Shown in pieces: positions 46,516 to 58,147 of a stretch of 64,000 nt of DNA (its first letter is position 1; every line of letters begins with the position of its first letter). Source of the DNA: Notospermus geniculatus (Eukaryota > Nemertea > Pilidiophora > Heteronemertea > Lineidae); the NCBI GenBank assembly GCA_002633025.1, contig NMRB01000010.1, positions 6,788 to 70,787 of the forward strand, in the 5' to 3' direction. Under the pieces are notes generated by a model, which was given only the letters and a program-made list of their open reading frames with translations, was not told the DNA's origin and made no database searches. The position numbers and the translations under genes were made by a program.

Positions 46516-46640
46516 GGCCCGTATTCTAGAACCTTCCTTAACGTTAAGGTCGACCTTAAGTCTATTGTAAAACCATCGAGAACAATAGATTTAAGGAGGA
46601 CCTTTATGTTAAGGAATGTTCTAGAATAGGCCTACGGCCC
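46516..46640. mobile_element. GGGCC-ended foldback MITE, second of a tandem pair
   Basis: Nearly the same sequence as 46394-46512, starting 3 bp after it ends. GGCCCGTATTCTAGAACC opens the element and GGTTCTAGAA-like, then AGGCCTACGGCCC, closes it. The right arm carries an extra AGGCC. It shares the AAAACCATCGAGA spacer. Confidence 0.9.
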
Positions 46641-47660
46641 TATAATAAGTCCAAGGAAGACAAGTTTCCCACGGATAGTAGTTTTATTTGAAATGTAAGG
46701 TACAGTTTTAGACTTACATAGAAGAATAGATGATGATAATTTTGAGGAGCCGGTGTAACGTTTTTCATTGTGGCCCTTGTGCGAGTGTGACATTACAATA
46801 GATTGACAGAATAAGGCACGACTTGACAATGAGCGGCACACAGAGAAACAGTGAGTCTGTTTCCCAGTATGTTCCAAACAATGGGATCACACAGAAAAAT
46901 GGCCACACTGAAAAACATGAGGCCTACCCTTGTACTAAAACAAGGTCCAACGCTGGAACTCCGAAAACGTGGTGAAGCCCTCACTTGCGTCCCGAACTCC
47001 TATATTCACTAAAAACCGCCCCTGCCATGCTAACACTTGTCGAGTTTACGTCATGGCTCTGGTTATAAAACGCTTCAACTACATAACAGGCTTAGATAAT
47101 CAGACGCCCTTGTCCAGCTACATGATTGTATAGGCCCAGTCAATAGCTTTAACATGTAACACTGTCGAGTCTACGTCATGGCTCTAGTTACAAAACACTT
47201 CAACTATGTAACAGGCTTACAGGGGACGAACAAGCCAATGAAACCTGATCAGGTCTGCTTGTTATGTAATGTGTAATAGCCCTCTGTAGAAAGCCTGGCA
47301 TTGGGCTTATTCATATGTTTGCTGAGATAATCCGATTTCATAATAAGGTACATAGATCTACGTAATATGATTGGGTTGTCAAGGTGCGTATATGCCTAAT
47401 CCACAAGCTGGTCTGAAGTGAAGCATAGCAGCGGGGACACAGGCCAGACAAGAGACACAGGCCAAGAGCCCTGTACAACACCTCACTCCCAATAATATGC
47501 TTGCTTATTGTCATTTCCTCATTCATGTCATTTGCTAAGTCAAGCCATGCTGCAAGATTGAACGATCCTGCATTCAACTAGAATAGGGTCCACTGGAAGG
47601 ATGACTTGCTGCACGTTTCCTTTGCCACTTGCATTGCAAAGCTGGACGGCCATATATGCG
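46641..47660. other. Unannotated DNA with a short direct repeat
   Basis: The words TGTCGAGT(T/C)TACGTCATGG and CTCT(G/A)GTTA occur twice (about 47038 and 47162) with ACTTCAACTA and AACAGGCTTA following, a partial direct duplication about 125 bp apart. No coding signal was recognised. Confidence 0.4.
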
Positions 47661-47664
47661 TCTT

Positions 47665-47900
47665 GGCGTGGTGGTCGAGTGGTCTAACACGTTGGGCTTT
47701 CAGTGCTAACAGGCTCAGTCCGTGGGTTCGATCCCCAGCCAGGACCTATACCGGTATGAGAAAAACTGTGAAAAAGTTGTGAACCAATTAGGGTGTGTCG
47801 GATGAGACTGAAAGCTGTGGTCCCTGAGTGCCTATGCCAGGGCAAGTAAAAGACCCCACCCACGTGGACAGTAGCCTGTCGTGGACTCCACCATAGTATA
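47665..47900 (+). mobile_element. tRNA-derived SINE, second family
   Basis: The head has the A box TGGTCGAGTGG (near 47671) and the B box GGTTCGATCCC (near 47727), with a Leu- or Ser-like extra arm between them. It cannot form a full tRNA acceptor stem with confidence. The body reads GTGTGTCGGATGAGACTGAA, GGTCCCTGAGTGCC and CAGGGCAAGTAAAAGACCCC. It lacks the GACTTTGGGCAAGT CORE word of the SINE at 7.5 kb, so it belongs to a different family. The 3' border is unclear. Confidence 0.7.
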
Positions 47901-48058
47901 AGCTTAAGATCCAAAAGGGTTATGAAGCTTCCAAATGATACATAATTGAGCCTTGGACAGATCATGAAAGGAAATCATTCCAAAAGTCATGTGCACTGTG
48001 GCTTGTTGTGGAATAACATAAACTAAGATGATTTCATCTTGTTCTGTATAATCCAAAG

Positions 48059-48670
48059 ATGTCTCATTTGAAAGAAGTAGGAAATAACAAGACCAAAACG
48101 AAAGTGGCAGAGGACCAGAGAAATTGCCTAGATTCAGATGACACCAAATTTCTTAAAGGCAGTCAAGAACCTGGGACCAATCTTATTCTCTTGGTATGTC
48201 AGTGTAAGGGTCATCAGATCATCTGCTCAAGTCAGAATTGTATCTTTATTGAAAAGATTTTTCTATGTTTTGTGGCTTTAAGGATTTCTTTGCCAATAAT
48301 GAGAAGAATGAGTACAGGATGTTTGTTTTGTAATCCACTGCTCCTTATCTTTTAGTTTGTAATAAATGCCAGAAAGTTTCATATGTGACCCTACTCTGTT
48401 GCGAAGATTGTCCTTCTGGCCTGCAATTTCTTGGGATATTGTGAAACTGAATTGAATGATGATGATAACTCCAGTGTTTACTATGGCAGAAGTGATGAGA
48501 CTTATGTCTCATGATACAAGAAGGACAAGAAAGTTTAATTAGATGGGCCAGATCTTGATCGGAAGTTGAAGCAACTTTGGCTGAGATACAGACACTTGAG
48601 CAGCAGGCAATCTTTGGAGTCACAGATAAGAGACTGGGCAAATGAAAGCATTATGGAGATGTCAATGTAG
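48059..48670 (+). pseudogene. Coding-like remnant with a CxxC-x10-CxxC pattern, probably decayed
   Basis: ATG at 48059 opens a lysine-rich frame (MSHLKEVGNNKTKTKVAEDQ). A donor-like CAGT|GTAAGG at 48203/48204 and an acceptor CTTATCTTTTAG ending at 48355 join it in phase to FCNKCQKVSYVTLLCCEDC, with Cys codons at 48358, 48367, 48397, 48400 and 48409, a zinc-ribbon-like spacing. That frame meets TGA at 48442-48444. One base less in GGG (48433-48435) would shift it into a frame reading GYCETELNDDDNSS and VYYGRSDETYVS, with TGA at 48512 and TAA at 48536, then LDGPDLDRKLKQLWLRYRHL to a stop at 48670. One frameshift and two stops in the same line of reading suggest a decayed gene or transposon protein. 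The family is not recognised. Confidence 0.35.
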
Positions 48671-49230
48671 GTACCGGCTAAGGAGCTGGAGTTCGCTAGG
48701 AAATAATCACCATGAAGGAAATATATGCATGAAGAGGCTAACTCTTGGGAAGATTTCTAATCACCGGTGCTCTTGTGGGTCATTTGAGATAGCTCAGCCA
48801 TTCAACAATTTGAATTCTTGGAATAAACATCTCTTGATTTCTCCTGTTTTTAAAACTGACTCTCGACCATCTTCTGACATTTAATTCCCTGGTCTTTGCT
48901 GACATCATCATGACTTGCTCAGGGTAATAGATATAAAAGACAATATACATGTACTGTCTGTAGTGTCTTCTTATCATACCACATCATATTTTAAACAACG
49001 TTAAAATGGATAAAATCATAAGGCTAGCATCCAGATGATGAAAAGAAATTGGATGTTAAGGCATCTTTCGAACTGGGAAACCATGTGGCCATTCAAATCC
49101 TTATCTTTGAACATTTCAAATAGAATTTATAGATATTTTCATTGGAACAGACCATTTTCCTGTAATACCTTTAACACTAATTTCTTTGGAAGTTCTTTCA
49201 GTTACCTTTATCCATTTCATTGGAAGTGAC
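48671..49230 (+). other. Downstream part with further weak coding signal
   Basis: A frame of 80 codons at 48642-48884 with CxC words (WRCQCRY, HRCSCGSFE) overlaps the end of the remnant above in another phase. A short frame after 49030 reads DDEKKLDVKASFELG. These may be shifted continuations of the decayed gene, or chance. The link is an inference. Confidence 0.2.
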
Positions 49231-49953
49231 CTCTGTCAATTCACTTTCTAAGGTGTCTCAGGAGGACACCTGATGACTGCCTTGATCCTGTCCCCAGACA
49301 ATCCCTTCGATGACAACAGCCAAGGGATGTGCGTGTCTTCCGGCCATTACTTTGTTCCCTCACTTTGAAGCCTTACCATTGAACTAAAGGTGTTCATTTA
49401 CTTGATGGTGAGCACTCTGGACAAGGGAGATATACAATTTTACAACCAGCACTTGGCTGATTGAAGGACTTTGTAAGATGTTAAACGTCTGTAATCACAA
49501 AGTTGTCGGGGATAAAACGAGCATTACGATGAAGAGGAAAGTCCATCATGCAACTTTGACAGCGTATCAGTTTAGCCCAAGGCATTTCTTTGTAATGAAA
49601 TGAGGTATTGATGCCTTTAATGGTTAGATGGCTGGCTCCTGGGGGTGGCTCAGATTGCTCGCTGGTCGTCAAATATAGGAAATTTCATTGAGTAACTGCT
49701 AAAATTTAAATGGCAAATAAATAAAGATCAAAATATCAGTTAGATGATGCTGATATTGACTATGCTATGAGTTGAGTTTGACTTTCGTCAGGTTTACAAA
49801 GATTGAGAGTGTAACCAGCAATGATAACCCTTTAGCCTGATTCTATGGTAGGCTACAACAACATTCTTTGAATGTGTTGCTTTCCTCAAAGTTGAGACTT
49901 CAGGTTGAACAAGCACTAGGCCTATGTGTACATTTTATGTTGCGCCATTCTCA
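49231..49953. other. Unannotated DNA
   Basis: Short frames only, with no repeat or motif recognised. Confidence 0.3.
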
Positions 49954-50101
49954 GGGCCGTATGCACCAAACGAAGATTATCTTGAACTCGGGTTAAGCCA
50001 CAACTTTTCCATTGTCACATCATGCCCTGGCAAACCTGAACAGTTGAAAAGTTGTGGCTCAACCTGAGTTCAAGGTAATCTTCGTTTGGTGCATACGGCC
50101 C
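49954..50101. mobile_element. GGGCC-ended foldback MITE, 148 bp
   Basis: The left arm GGGCCGTATGCACCAAACGA, AGATTATCTTGAACTCGGGT and TAAGCCACAACTTTTC is mirrored by GAAAAGTTGTGGCTCAACC, TGAGTTCAAGGTAATCTTCG and TTTGGTGCATACGGCCC. The spacer is about 40 bp. The terminal word equals the 44.3-kb copy, but the rest of the arm is different. Confidence 0.9.
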
Positions 50102-50848
50102 TCTGAGTCCAATGTTTTCCCTTGTACACTCTTGATAAACCCATTCGAAAGTCATGTGAGTCACCGTATAACTACCTAACTCTTTACACACCTTTTCAGT
50201 CAAGAAAAATGTTGATGGCAAAAACTGATTTGCCTTGCTCATAAAGGTGAAAGTGACGGCCAGATTCTGTGTCCTTCTAATTAATAGACAGACCTTCCAG
50301 CGTACTCCTTCTAATGATCCTGACGACTCGGCGGTTTTATGGGTAATCATTCACTGGCCAATCATCAGGCTCATTAGAGGAGGTAATTAAGACCCTGCTG
50401 CTAGAAGCACAGGCTTCTTCAGCCCTGAGGTCCTCCGCTCCCTGCATGGGCTTGGCTAGCCGGGCATGATATCAATGAGCAGTCTAGTAAGATATGTGGG
50501 GTTCATTAAACACATACAGAGTTGTTGTTGGTGGCAATTTATGGTCCGTAGTAGGCAGTCATTGATGTGGTCTCTTGGGTGCATTATCGCCGTAGTTGTG
50601 GTTATGTGGGGAATGAAGATTTGTTTATTTGGGCTACCTTTATGGGCACCTAAATTGAGGGACCCAGAGTGACATGTAAATGACGACACCCCACTGTTTC
50701 ATCTATTGCCTTCCTTTCTCTGAGTGGAAGAGAGTCTTCTTGTCAGTGCCCAGGGGCTCTACGAGCAGTTTGTTTATCTGATTATTGGCATCTGATTCTC
50801 ACCAGTCTCTCTGGCATGACGCCCATCTAGCCTGGTTTGAATCCATCA
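50102..50848. other. Unannotated DNA upstream of the promoter-like segment
   Basis: A frame of 68 codons at 50466-50672 on + has a hydrophobic run (CIIAVVVVMWGMKICLFGL) but no other support. I do not call it a gene. Confidence 0.3.
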
Positions 50849-51060
50849 CATTTCCCGCTTCTGAGGAGCTGAGAGCCTCAGCCAATCATCGGTGTGCGAA
50901 GGCTAATCGACGTGCCAATCAAAATCCGTGTTACAAATTCAAATTCAAATGTGTGCGGGAAGAGAAGAGAAGTGCTGAACGGCGATTTGTTTTACGAGTT
51001 CTGATTGGCTCGGAGGCGGGGTCGAGTAAGGGTCAGATTCATTTATAATTTATGAGTTAA
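50849..51060 (+). promoter_or_regulatory. Candidate promoter: E2F-like, CCAAT boxes, GC box, TATA-like
   Basis: In order: TTTCCCGC at 50851 (E2F consensus TTTSSCGC), CCAAT at 50882-50886 and 50915-50919, GCGGGAA near 50955 (inverse E2F-like), ATTGG (inverse CCAAT) at 51004-51008, GGCGGGG at 51015-51021, and ATTTATAAT at about 51041-51049. CCAAT-GC-TATA order and spacing are typical of known cell-cycle and histone promoters. The segment is less AT-rich than its flanks. No open frame follows within the next kilobase, so the transcript it would drive is unknown. An 87-codon frame overlaps it and is probably a by-product of the base composition. Confidence 0.35.
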
Positions 51061-51235
51061 CGCAAAAGATGACATGATTGGGACAAGGCTAAAGACGTAG
51101 TCGATGGCCTTGTTTGGACAAGATGATTATTGGGGCATGCAGCACTGGTGTTTTCTCATTGCTCATTGCTAAGAAATTGGCAACTTCAGGAAGATGGTTA
51201 GAAAGTTACATGTTTTGTATGCATCCAAATCCATA
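51061..51235. other. Unannotated DNA after the promoter-like segment
   Basis: Two more inverse CCAAT words (ATTGGGAC near 51078 and ATTGGGGC near 51130) lie here. There is no coding signal. Confidence 0.3.
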
Positions 51236-51300
51236 CTGAAAAGTGCCTGAGGAAGACCCCGGTTGGGGTCGAAAATTTGCGAAATTTTGGAAGTTGACTT
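51236..51300 (+). repeat. Hairpin-bearing dispersed repeat, copy 4 (short)
   Basis: AAAAGTGC, CTGAGGA, A, GACCCC-GGTT-GGGGTC, GAAA, ATTTGCGAAATTTTGG. The core is intact. Homology ends soon after it, so this is the shortest copy. Confidence 0.8.
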
Positions 51301-53769
51301 CCTATCCAAATCCAACTAACTAAATTATTATATCCTGCTGACTTTGCTTTTACATCATATGATGACGACCACAATTTTTCAACTGTGCCCATTTACTGTT
51401 GCAAACTGAAGTGGTTTTCTTTAGAATGAGATGTGGCTATGTGACTTTGGGCCTAGGGATATCTGGAAACTACGAGATATTGAATACTTCAGTTTATAGA
51501 TCTGACCATATCTCCTGGCATTTCCAACTAGTCCATTGTTTGATTAATTGGCTTTCAGCCATTTCACTCGATGTTTCCGTTGCTCAACAACAGCTCCGAC
51601 CACTTTTCCTATGAGTGTTTATTTTCTACCATCACCTCCAGAACTGAAAGATCTCCATAACTTTACTTTCATATTAAGTGGTTTCATTACTTTTGATATC
51701 TTCGGGGTACTGAGCAAGAAATCTTGGACGACATCGATGATGCCAGCCCCCGAGGGCTCCAGTAGGACCAGATTTCAAATTCTAATGAACTAGCAGAAAA
51801 ACCGTTGCATTATTAAACCTAATGATATTGGCTGAATGGAGTATTTTTTAGAGCTATTGAAGAAGGAAAGAGAAATGCCTCGCAGTTCCTGTCTGCAGTA
51901 GCGATAGAGAAAAACACTATTACCAGATTATCTTTGGTTCTGATTCAATCAGCTATTGAATCAAGTAAGTGTTGTTCTGTGGTTGTAGATTTTACGTGAA
52001 ATGGTATGGGCCATTGTGTTCACCTGATGGACGAGGTTGAATAAGAACGAGAACCCGTGCTGTCTTTGCTGTACCATGTAGAATTGGTCTTTACCGAAAC
52101 AGGTAACCATCTCCATCAGTGACGGATGATCTTCGTAGACCTTCAAGGCCATCTAATTCCAGTATATAAGATCTAAAAAAATGCACATTTTGCCGTTTAG
52201 ATTCATTCAGCTGAGATTGAAAGTACTTTTCCAAAAATTATAACTCTTGTGTAAACGCTTATAGTCCGACCCATCTCAGTGGCTGGTATACGTCATCATG
52301 GTCCCCGGGTCAGATGCTGTGTCCTTTACCATGTACATACATGCATGTTAGCTTTAAATTGCTCTATGAGAACACTCCTGTCTCTTGTCCTCTGCTGTTC
52401 GATTCATCTTCGCTACTCTGACCATTCACCAAGCGCCAATGATCTGATTCCACTCCAATACCTTGCCTCAGGCGATCTTAACCAGCCTGTCCATCTACTC
52501 CGAGTTTAATGAAATTTAGTGGCTTCATTTTTGCTCAGACACAAGTATGACATGAGTTGACAATTAAATCCGAGCTCGACATGTTCATGACTGGTGATGC
52601 TAAGTAGATGGATGATGACTGACGCTCGTCGTGCTGAATCAACGCATGGACAGTTTCTAAAATGAACAGGAAATGCAATCATTTTTTTCCAGGTTAACCC
52701 ACTCGATAAAAATTTGAAGAATACGTGTGTCTTTTCCAGAATGTGAACTTTTCTCCTTCATTGGAATATAACTACACTGTATATCGCTTACGGCCAATAA
52801 TGCTTTGGCTTCGATCCTGATGGTAGCCATCATGAGTTAATTTAACTGTCCTTGGATACTTGGTAATCATTGTGCACAAGCAACATTCTACTACACACCC
52901 TGAGTCATCAAAATTCTTATTCTATCTCGAAATTTACCCACTTGCAGATTGGCAATATATTTGTTTTTTTCTAAATAACAACTTTCATAATCGGTTAATA
53001 ATGATGGGACTTTGAACCTGTCATGGCGTTTTGGATGCCAAATGTTCCAAGGCGAAATGTTGGAACCTGACAAAAAATGCTAATTCCCCTACCTAATGAA
53101 ATATGAGGCACGCAAATGAACCAATATTGAATCGCAACAAGAAATTGGGTGAGATTGGCGAAAAACTGAACCATGTGGCAAAATAACTTGGTATTTTCCA
53201 CTTGTAAATTGGTCATTGTTGTGGCAGCGGAGGAAAGGCTTATTACCTGCTCTTGGAGGAAAATCAAATTTAGGAAAAAATAAATTGGTCATGGTTGCGT
53301 GGCAGTCACGCATGCTTCTTTTATCGCCGAAGGCTATTCTTCCCTATATCATAGACAATTTTATTGCCTGCTTGTGTTAGCCTATCTCATGATGTTAGCC
53401 TCTTGCCCACAAGTGGCTAGTTAGCCATGTTCATGACCATGCTAATTTTGACCATTGGGAGAGATCCACACATTGATTAGGTTATTACAAACTAACTTGG
53501 GTGATTGAGAATGATTTTTAGTCAGGCCACACTTGCCTCACTATTAGCTGACTTGTCTTGGTTCGTTACGACAAGTAAATATCTCGCCAACAGTTCAAAC
53601 AACTCTGAATGGCTACTTGCGAGCGTCATTTTGACCACTTGTATTGATTTCTTGGGATGGTGTCTCATTCCTTGGTGCACTGCCTCCTGAGTTCATCAGA
53701 AGAAGTTGGTGATTTGAGATAGAATTAACAACACACAAGACTTGGGCGGTGATACTTAATCAGTTCAGA
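51301..53769. other. Unannotated DNA
   Basis: Frames at 51399-51793 and 52279-52509 on + and 52891-53313 on minus are short and overlap others. No motif was recognised. TTGGTAT(T)TTCCACTTG / AAATTGGTCAT words recur around 53210-53290, but no clear repeat is defined. Confidence 0.3.
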
Positions 53770-54069
53770 GTTGTGTACGAAGCTACTAAAAACATCTGAA
53801 AATTTGGGCCCTCTTGTTTCACGAGGGTGGAGTTGAAAAATCTTCTCATAAAGAAAGTGCGATACTGGAAAAGACTTGGTGTGGCCACTGGTAATTTCAG
53901 TCAAAAAGTCCAAAAATCAGTTGTGTACGAAGCTACTAAAAACATGATAATTTGGGCCCTCTTGTTTTACGAGGGTTGAGTTGAAAAATCAAGTTCTGAT
54001 AAAGAAAGCGCGATTATACTGGAAATGACTTGGTGTGGCCATTGGCAGTTTCAGTCAAAAAGTCCAGAA
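53770..54069 (+). repeat. Tandem duplication, two 150-bp units
   Basis: Units begin GTTGTGTACGAAGCTACTAA at 53770 and 53920 and share GGGCCCTCTTGTTT, GAGTTGAAAAATC, ACTTGGTGTGGCCA and TTTCAGTCAAAAAGTCCA, with substitutions and a few indels. A 62-codon minus-strand frame ends in unit 1 only and is not conserved across the second unit, so it is not evidence for a gene. Confidence 0.9.
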
Positions 54070-56400
54070 ACATTTTTAGTAGTACCAATTCTATGTCAAA
54101 CTAACAAAGTATCCTCCAGGAGGAAAAGTGTAGCCTTTATCTTATGCATGACTCCCTGTTGTTCAGATTATGGCCATTTCAATATTCCCGGAAATTGCAA
54201 CAAAACCAACATTTTCTTATCTCGCGTACACATGTATTTGAATCAAGCAAGTGGTTCACATCGGCTTTGTGGTCGTCAAGTCCTTTCTATCATATCGTGT
54301 CATGATCATGCTCTTAATACCCACTGGAGCACGTTATTCCCGTCAAATATCTTTTCACTCTTGTGGCAGGGATTTTATTCGGTTTATTCACTTGTTTGAA
54401 ATGGCTATAATTATGAAGCAGCATTTGATTGAACTAATATTGCCAGACCTCAGAGACTGATATGTCAATCACTGAATCAGGTTCTTTTATTGAGTATGCT
54501 GGTTGTGTTGTTAGATATGTTTTGATGTGTCCGTTTCTCCCCTGAGGAATTCTATAGCCAGCACCAGGAGCCCTGGGTACATTTCAGATAAAATTGTTCC
54601 CATTCTTCTTGTCACTGTGGTGGCTTGGACGCAAGCCAGAGAATTTAATCATCATCCCTCGGCACTTGATTGGATTTGAAGTTGCCATCTACGTGTATTG
54701 TGTCCATTTTAGATTTAAATTATCACCATGGTTCATTTGATTAAATTTGCTGGGATGAAGGTATGACCTGACTGCCAGATCAACACCACGAGACCTTATC
54801 CTTGGAGATGTCAGAGTCAACATTGGCCACTCCGATATTTTCAATCGTGCTTTGGGAAGGAATCCGAAAATGTGTTTGACATGGACTGAGAAGTTGGGTC
54901 CTCTTACCAAATAGGAATATCAATGCTGTACTATATCCCTTTATTGCCTGGCTGTAATCCTGAAGTCAATTCACTCTTTGCTGGTCAGTGTTCTTGACAA
55001 AACAAGTCTATATGATAGTGTAGACCTACCCTGTACTTTTAGGCAAATAAGCGATGCCAATAAGAACTTCTCCCTTGCTGTGTTGTTGTTGCTCCAGTTC
55101 GAGTTTATGACATGACTGAAGGGTGAAATGGTGTAAATGGATACCATATAGTTCACTTGTCAATCCTTCTCATTAGATTTACTTTGCGAAATTTGTGAAT
55201 GAGGGTGGTTGCTTTTTCTTAAAAGTTATACTTTGTACCCATCCTTGAAATACATGTAAAATATGGGACATCACTTGCTGTTGCTTCCACTAGCTTCCCA
55301 ACATTGTGTTCTAAGATGCAGCCTGCAACATTCAAAATCTGGAAAGATCCGTGACTTCCTGAATCCCTCTCATCAGAGTGTCTGATTGGTCCTCAGCCTT
55401 TCTCAGTAAGGGTATTAGATTCCTTCCTTGGTCTCACCATGCCAATTGTCCCAATGTATCTTTTACAGGGCATGGCCCCTGAAATATGATGACAGCATGC
55501 CGTGTTGACAAGTTGGTCTTACTCTTCTCCATATCCAATGTCTGAAATCTTTGTTTCACACAAGGGTGACCTATACCTCATTAGTGTGACACATCATCAG
55601 TCTAGTCAAGTCATTCCCGTGTCCATTTCAGTTAATTTAATTGTCATTAATGTGATCATGTGGGACAGGATACGGAATCGCCACAGATCTCATTAAGAAG
55701 TGTGTGACTAGCAAAAAACCGGCTGATTTTTTTGGTGTGTGTGTGATTGCTGGTGCAAATTCTGTTATTTTGTAGCCGGATGAACTGATTTGTTTCTGGT
55801 AAAAGTGAAGTACTGGTGTCAGGTTGATTGGTTGACCCCCAGGACTAAGGAACTTTAGTTCACATCCTTCAACTCCACCACATTTGGGCTCAGAATTCAT
55901 GCAGTTGTAAGTTGGGGAAATGTCTGTTTCTGTGCATGTTTGCTGAAGAGCTTAACCTATATAATGCTTCTAAATGATGTCTGACTGCCCTCACTTTTGA
56001 CCTCAGTCATTGACCTGTTATCTCTACCAGCAACGAATTAAGAAGTTTACCAATAACTGGTCCCGACAGCATGGCTTTGCCGACGACTTGTAAATGTTGA
56101 TTACAATATTTCTGGACATCCATTCCAGCAAGGGAACCATGAAGAGCCACTTGAGAAACCTGTGCTGAATTCAAAACTCGACATTTGCGGGATAATTAAA
56201 TGCCCGTTGCAATCTTCCTGAAGCGAAAGTAGAGGCTCGACCATCAACCTCATGGTTATGGAGATCTGATGTTGACTGTGTTGGGCCATTGCCCAGTTTA
56301 CGTTTGTAGATTGGGTGAATGTTTTTCATGAATTTTTTCTTCTGATTGGTGAAGGTGGTTAGAGAAATCTTTACTGTTCGTCTACCCTTTCCTTACCAGT
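54070..56400. other. Unannotated DNA with weak minus-strand frames
   Basis: The minus frame at 54689-54910 (73 codons, containing PNFSVHVKHIFGFLPKARLK) and that at 55637-55900 have gene-like composition, but no start, splice or family support. They could be exons of an unrecognised minus-strand gene, or chance. Confidence 0.2.
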
Positions 56401-56409
56401 CTAGTGGTA

Positions 56410-56725
56410 GACCTGGCTGCCATGGAACCTTCTTGCAATATTTTGTGCCAAATTTCTGATCAAGCCTTCCGGTGCAATTTCATCATGTTACTGTAGCCAG
56501 ACACCCCTTACTGTCTGGAAGTTTTTCTTCATCTTGGAAAGAATTCCACCATTAACCCGCTTGGTGGGACCTTTGTGGCCTGGTATTGACACTCGCCTAC
56601 AGTGGACCATGGCCATTCCTCTGACAGAATATACAAAGCTGAAGCTTAACACTCCTGAAAACCCTTCTGTGAGCACCAGACATGGCTACGCTATGTTCTA
56701 CGGCTCTCACTTCTTGGCCACCTGA
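56410..56725 (+). other. Unresolved open stretch on both strands
   Basis: On + about 105 codons are open to a stop at 56725, with late residues ERIPPLTRLVGPLWPG and HGYAMFYGSHFLAT. On minus, 56488-56676 is also open (MVHCRRVSIPGHKGPTKRVN), preceded by an acceptor-like GGTGCTCACAG and followed by a donor-like GTAAGG. Both strands are well balanced in codon use, so I cannot choose. No family is recognised. Confidence 0.2.
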
Positions 56726-58147
56726 GACATCTTTTTTCAGATGTGAAACTCATTTTTTATGTTCCCATATTGAAGCGTTCTTCTCTTCATATTTATGGTG
56801 ATGCATTGGCTGCATCAGGTGTGTAGCGTTACCTAACCAGAGAACTGTAGCTGCCGTAAGCTTTTTATTACTTTTCACTAATGAGTTCAACATAATCTTG
56901 TTTGTTACTGCGCTATTCTTGTGGTTTCATTATGGTATTATGAGGTTATATAGTGAAGTCTTTCTCCCTGCAAACCGTGCCTTGATCTAACTACACATTT
57001 TTTTCTTTCTTTGTAAAATATAGGAAATCATAGCCAGTCTGGTTTCTTTTTTATTTAACTTTCCCCAATATTTGATCCAAGTTTTTGATGGAAGGCATTG
57101 TGATTGTATAATATCATTTTGATGATGATATCAAACAATATCCTTTGACCTTTTTTGTTACGTGATTCTCAGGAGCAGAAATCCTTTCGTCGCACAAGCC
57201 TTTTCATTAATGTTGAAGGTCTGCACTTTTTTAATGACTCCCAGCATATTTTTGCCTGCTCATGACATAAATAGGGACACATGCTGTGTATTCTTGACTG
57301 CCGTTCCTAAGTTCTGAATTCAGAAGATTCCACGCAGCGTCAGCAGCTGATTTTGCTCGGTGGCGATCAGATCGCGTGTGATATCGCCTGGTGTTCTGCC
57401 TGTTTGAGCCCAAGATGTCAGTCTAGTGATTTTATCATTTGGCAACTTTACATCGTACGAAAAAAGCAGTTCAACATACGACTCTTTGATATCACACTAT
57501 GGTACCGTACAGCATTTCCTATCCAATTCCTATCCTATCCTTGACTGTAGCCTATGCTACAACCGAATGACTAAGGCCTCCTGAAGTCCCTGCCCATACA
57601 TTTCTCCCGAGTACTTGATCACCCCAGGGACATTGGTCACCTTATCCTGGGTTCAATCTATCTTTCTAATCATCTCCCTGACACCAACACATCATATTTA
57701 TATGGCTAAGGTCAGTAAGCCAGAGTCATGAATGTACATTAACCGATGACACATTGCACGGAAATGTCATACATATTTGAAGAAGTAACACCTCTGGACA
57801 TTTGGTCGGTTTCGGGTCATAAATGATTGGTTATATGGTGGATGATAAATTTGGTTAACACCATCCTGTAAACCATGCCCACAGAAGTTAATACGTTGCC
57901 AGAAATGTAGAAAAGGTCAAAAGTATAATCCCTACTGAATCAATCAGGTGACAATAGGTTGGCCAGATATGTACATATCATATTAGAATTGGGTAGTTTC
58001 AGTTATCAAATTCTAGTATTTAATTTAAGACATGTTTGTGACCTGTCAGATATCCAATGCACTGTTTGGAACTATAAGGACACCTTACAGTGAGCTGATT
58101 CAGAAGTTTTATGGTGGCATGGAAACCATTCCCATGATGATCTAAAC
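56726..58147. other. Unannotated DNA
   Basis: The minus frame at 57231-57413 ends up containing AADAAWNLLNSELRNG, faintly like the C-terminal tail of LINE reverse transcriptases, but too short to call. The rest is plain AT-rich DNA. Confidence 0.3.

Noticed and set aside
47665-47745. Possible tRNA-Leu or tRNA-Ser gene
   Set aside because: A and B boxes are present, but the acceptor stem does not close with confidence and a SINE-like body follows.
57231-57413. LINE reverse-transcriptase tail on minus
   Set aside because: The resemblance is limited to a WNLLNSELRN-like word, with no upstream RT motif.
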